Origin: an uncultured Eubacteriales bacterium
GTDB taxonomy: Bacteria > Bacillota > Clostridia > Christensenellales > CAG-138
NCBI GenBank assembly: GCA_902768995.1
Contig: CACXNN010000002.1
Coordinates: 1 to 32,631 of the forward strand
DNA: 32,631 nt
Reading direction: 5' to 3'
Part shown: piece by piece, positions 30,958 through 32,631 of the stretch
Numbering within the stretch: the stretch's first letter is position 1
How the letters are laid out: each line of letters starts with the position of its first letter
Notes under the pieces: model-generated
Database searches by the model: none
Seen by the model: only the letters and a program-made list of their open reading frames with translations
What the model was told of the DNA's origin: nothing
Position numbers and translations under genes: made by a program

Positions 30958-32103
30958 ATGATTTATTTGGATAACAGCGCCACGACCCGCACGCTACCGG
31001 AGGCTGCTCAGGCATCCATGCAGGCCATGACGGAGGATTTCTACAATCCGGCGGCAGCCTACGCCTACGGGGCCCGTACGGAAAAGCGGGTGAACGAGGC
31101 TCGCGCCATCATTGCCCGGCCCCTCAGGGCGAAGCGGGAGGAGATCATCTTCACGTCCGGCGGCACGGAGAGCAACAACGCCGCCGTGTTCGGGAGCCTC
31201 AGGATGTGGCATGGACCTAAGCGGGTCATCACCACCGCGGTGGAGCATCCTTCCGTATTCGAAACGGTCCAGTCCCTGAAGCAAAGTGGGGACGTAGATA
31301 TCGTGATCCTGCCCGTGAACGAACAGGGGTATCCCGATCTGACCGCCTTGCGGGATGCACTGACGGAGAACACGGCCCTGGTGTCCATGATGCACGTGAA
31401 CAACGAGCTGGGCACGGTGACGGATCTTTCCGCCGCCGCCCGGTTGATCCGCCGGCATGCGCCCCGGGCCATCTTCCATGCGGATGGCGTACAGGCGTAT
31501 ATGAAGGTGGACACGGAGAATCTGGGCGTGGATCTCTATTCCATCTCCGCCCACAAGTTCCATGCGCCTAAGGGCGTGGGCGCCCTCTATAAGCGCAGCG
31601 GCGTCCGCTTCGCCGGGGGCCAGATGGGTGGCGGCCAGGAGAACAACCTGCGCTCCGGCACCCTGAACGTTCCGGGCATCCTTGGCATGGAGAAAGCGGT
31701 TGCCCTGTATGAGCAGAACCTGAGCGCCTGGCGGCAGAACATGTGCCTCTGTAAGCGCCGTTTGTATGATGACCTCATGGCCATTCCTGACGTGATCCTC
31801 AACGGGCCGTCCCTGGACGAAGCCGCGCCTCATATCCTGAACCTGTCCTTCATGGGGATCAGGGGAGAGGTACTACTCCACGCCCTGGAGCAGTTCGACG
31901 TATGCGTGTCCACCGGCTCTGCCTGCGCGGCTCGGAAGGCGGGGAAGAACCGTATCCTGACGGCGGCTGGCATCATCGGTCCTCGGCAGGAGGGAGCCAT
32001 CCGCTTCAGCTTCTGTCCCTTCAATACGGTGGAAGAGATGGACAAAGCGGCCCAGATCGTTTCGGAACAAGTCAAGTTTTTACGGAAATACAGGAGAAGG
32101 TAA
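30958..32103 (+). CDS. Cysteine desulfurase (IscS/NifS-like)
   Basis: Predicted 381-residue PLP enzyme that takes sulfur from cysteine and leaves alanine. YLDNSATTRTLPEA at the N-terminus, FTSGGTESNN and ITTAVEHPSV are cofactor-binding segments. SAHKFHAPKGVGALY carries the PLP Lys (K200), GGGQENNLRSGT is diagnostic, and STGSACAARK holds the catalytic Cys (C323). The ribosome site AGGATGGG is about 9 bases before the ATG. thiI begins 1 base after the stop, so the likely job is feeding sulfur to ThiI for tRNA s4U8 and perhaps other carriers. Confidence 0.95.
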   Translation: MIYLDNSATTRTLPEAAQASMQAMTEDFYNPAAAYAYGARTEKRVNEARAIIARPLRAKREEIIFTSGGTESNNAAVFGSLRMWHGPKRVITTAVEHPSVFETVQSLKQSGDVDIVILPVNEQGYPDLTALRDALTENTALVSMMHVNNELGTVTDLSAAARLIRRHAPRAIFHADGVQAYMKVDTENLGVDLYSISAHKFHAPKGVGALYKRSGVRFAGGQMGGGQENNLRSGTLNVPGILGMEKAVALYEQNLSAWRQNMCLCKRRLYDDLMAIPDVILNGPSLDEAAPHILNLSFMGIRGEVLLHALEQFDVCVSTGSACAARKAGKNRILTAAGIIGPRQEGAIRFSFCPFNTVEEMDKAAQIVSEQVKFLRKYRRR

Positions 32104-32104
32104 G

Positions 32105-32631
32105 ATGAACAACAGCGCACTGGTGGTGAAATACGCGGAGATACATTTGAAGGGGCTCAATCGCCCCTTCTTCGAGCGCAAGCTGGTGGAGAAGATAGAG
32201 GAGACCCTTTCTGACGCCAAGCCCCGGGTGGTCCGGGAGCAGGGCCGCATCTTCGTGTACGAGCTGCCCGAGGAACACCTGGAGGAATACGCCGCACGGC
32301 TCCAGAAGGTCTTCGGCATCCATTCCGTATCCGTCGCCGCCTGCGGGGAGAAGACCTGGGAGGAGGTGCGGGCCCTGGGCATCCGCCTCATGGCGGCCTA
32401 TCGGGACGAGCCCAAGACCTTCAAGGTGTTCGCCCGCCGGGCGGACAAGCGGTTTCCCATGACCTCTGAGATGATCTGCCGGGAGCTGGGCGAAGAGCTG
32501 CTGCAGGCCTATCCCAATCTTAAGGTGGACGTGCACCATCCTGAGATCCCCTTGACCGTGGAGATCCGGCAGGACAAGGCCTTCCTGTACACCGGCGAGA
32601 TCCCCTGCGCCGGCGGCATGCCCGTGGGCAC
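32105..32631 (+). CDS. thiI: tRNA 4-thiouridine synthase ThiI (N-terminal part, cut by window end)
   Basis: The first 175 residues are present and the frame is open at the window edge. VKYAEIHLKGLNRPFFERKL is the conserved N-terminal ferredoxin-like domain start of ThiI. The following part (FKVFARRADKRFPMTSEMI and LTVEIRQDKAFLYTGEI) is the THUMP RNA-binding domain. The PP-loop and any rhodanese domain lie outside. ThiI passes sulfur from a cysteine desulfurase, here the gene just upstream, to uridine 8 of tRNA. GGAGAAGG precedes the ATG. Confidence 0.95.
   Translation, partial: MNNSALVVKYAEIHLKGLNRPFFERKLVEKIEETLSDAKPRVVREQGRIFVYELPEEHLEEYAARLQKVFGIHSVSVAACGEKTWEEVRALGIRLMAAYRDEPKTFKVFARRADKRFPMTSEMICRELGEELLQAYPNLKVDVHHPEIPLTVEIRQDKAFLYTGEIPCAGGMPVG

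Overview
The window looks like chromosomal DNA of a GC-rich anaerobic member of the Firmicutes, probably class Clostridia. Evidence: strong AGGAGG-type ribosome binding sites throughout, an L10-type leader RNA ahead of rplJ, a PPi-type phosphofructokinase, a LytR-CpsA-Psr (LCP) envelope protein, DUF4298 and FakA-like proteins, two aldo/keto reductases with C-terminal ferredoxin-like clusters, a NadD-YqeK-RsfS unit, and a tRNA with an encoded CCA end. The order or family is a guess. I see no prophage, IS element, CRISPR array or conjugative module.

Layout. 0-9.6 kb: tail of an unknown gene; adeC facing an AlkZ-like winged-helix protein and a GNAT acetyltransferase across a shared promoter region with a perfect 9-bp palindrome; a five-gene operon (Fe-S aldo/keto reductase, DUF4298, free-standing FakA-like domain, 3-methyladenine DNA glycosylase, metallophosphoesterase); then, on the other strand, a continuous NadD-YqeK-RsfS reading frame coupled to deoC; and an unknown membrane protein. 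9.6-13.1 kb: PPi-phosphofructokinase, a membrane-anchored alpha/beta hydrolase and a second Fe-S aldo/keto reductase. 13.1-13.4 kb: tRNA-Val(CAC) with partial, inverted and repeated copies of its 3' end. 13.5-19.5 kb: M28 peptidase and a cell-envelope group (GT2-GtrA glycosyltransferase, phosphodiester glycosidase with a zinc-ribbon insert, small membrane protein, divergent LCP protein). 19.5-22.3 kb: sodium/solute symporter and an orphan beta-class DNA methyltransferase. 22.4-25.2 kb: nagB-glmM-hexapeptide transferase, a compact amino-sugar route from fructose-6-P toward GlcNAc-1-P. 25.2-30.7 kb: L10 leader with rplJ and rplL, dinB, an SDR, DUF378, a 99-residue unknown and a zinc-ribbon membrane protein. 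30.9 kb to the end: cysteine desulfurase and thiI (cut by the window edge), the usual pair for sulfur transfer to tRNA 4-thiouridine.

The most striking feature is a run of damaged genes between about 25.4 and 29.4 kb. rplJ and rplL each lack an internal block and change frame. dinB lacks its 5' end with the first catalytic Asp. The SDR lacks the catalytic-Ser segment. The zinc-ribbon protein has a frameshift. I see nothing comparable elsewhere in the window. Since L10 and L7/L12 are normally essential, either the assembly is wrong here or this is a decaying second copy; the bases alone cannot decide. The most interesting apparently intact features are the NadD-YqeK-RsfS fusion with an in-frame internal ribosome binding site, the zinc ribbon inside a phosphodiester glycosidase, and the tRNA-derived repeat cluster.
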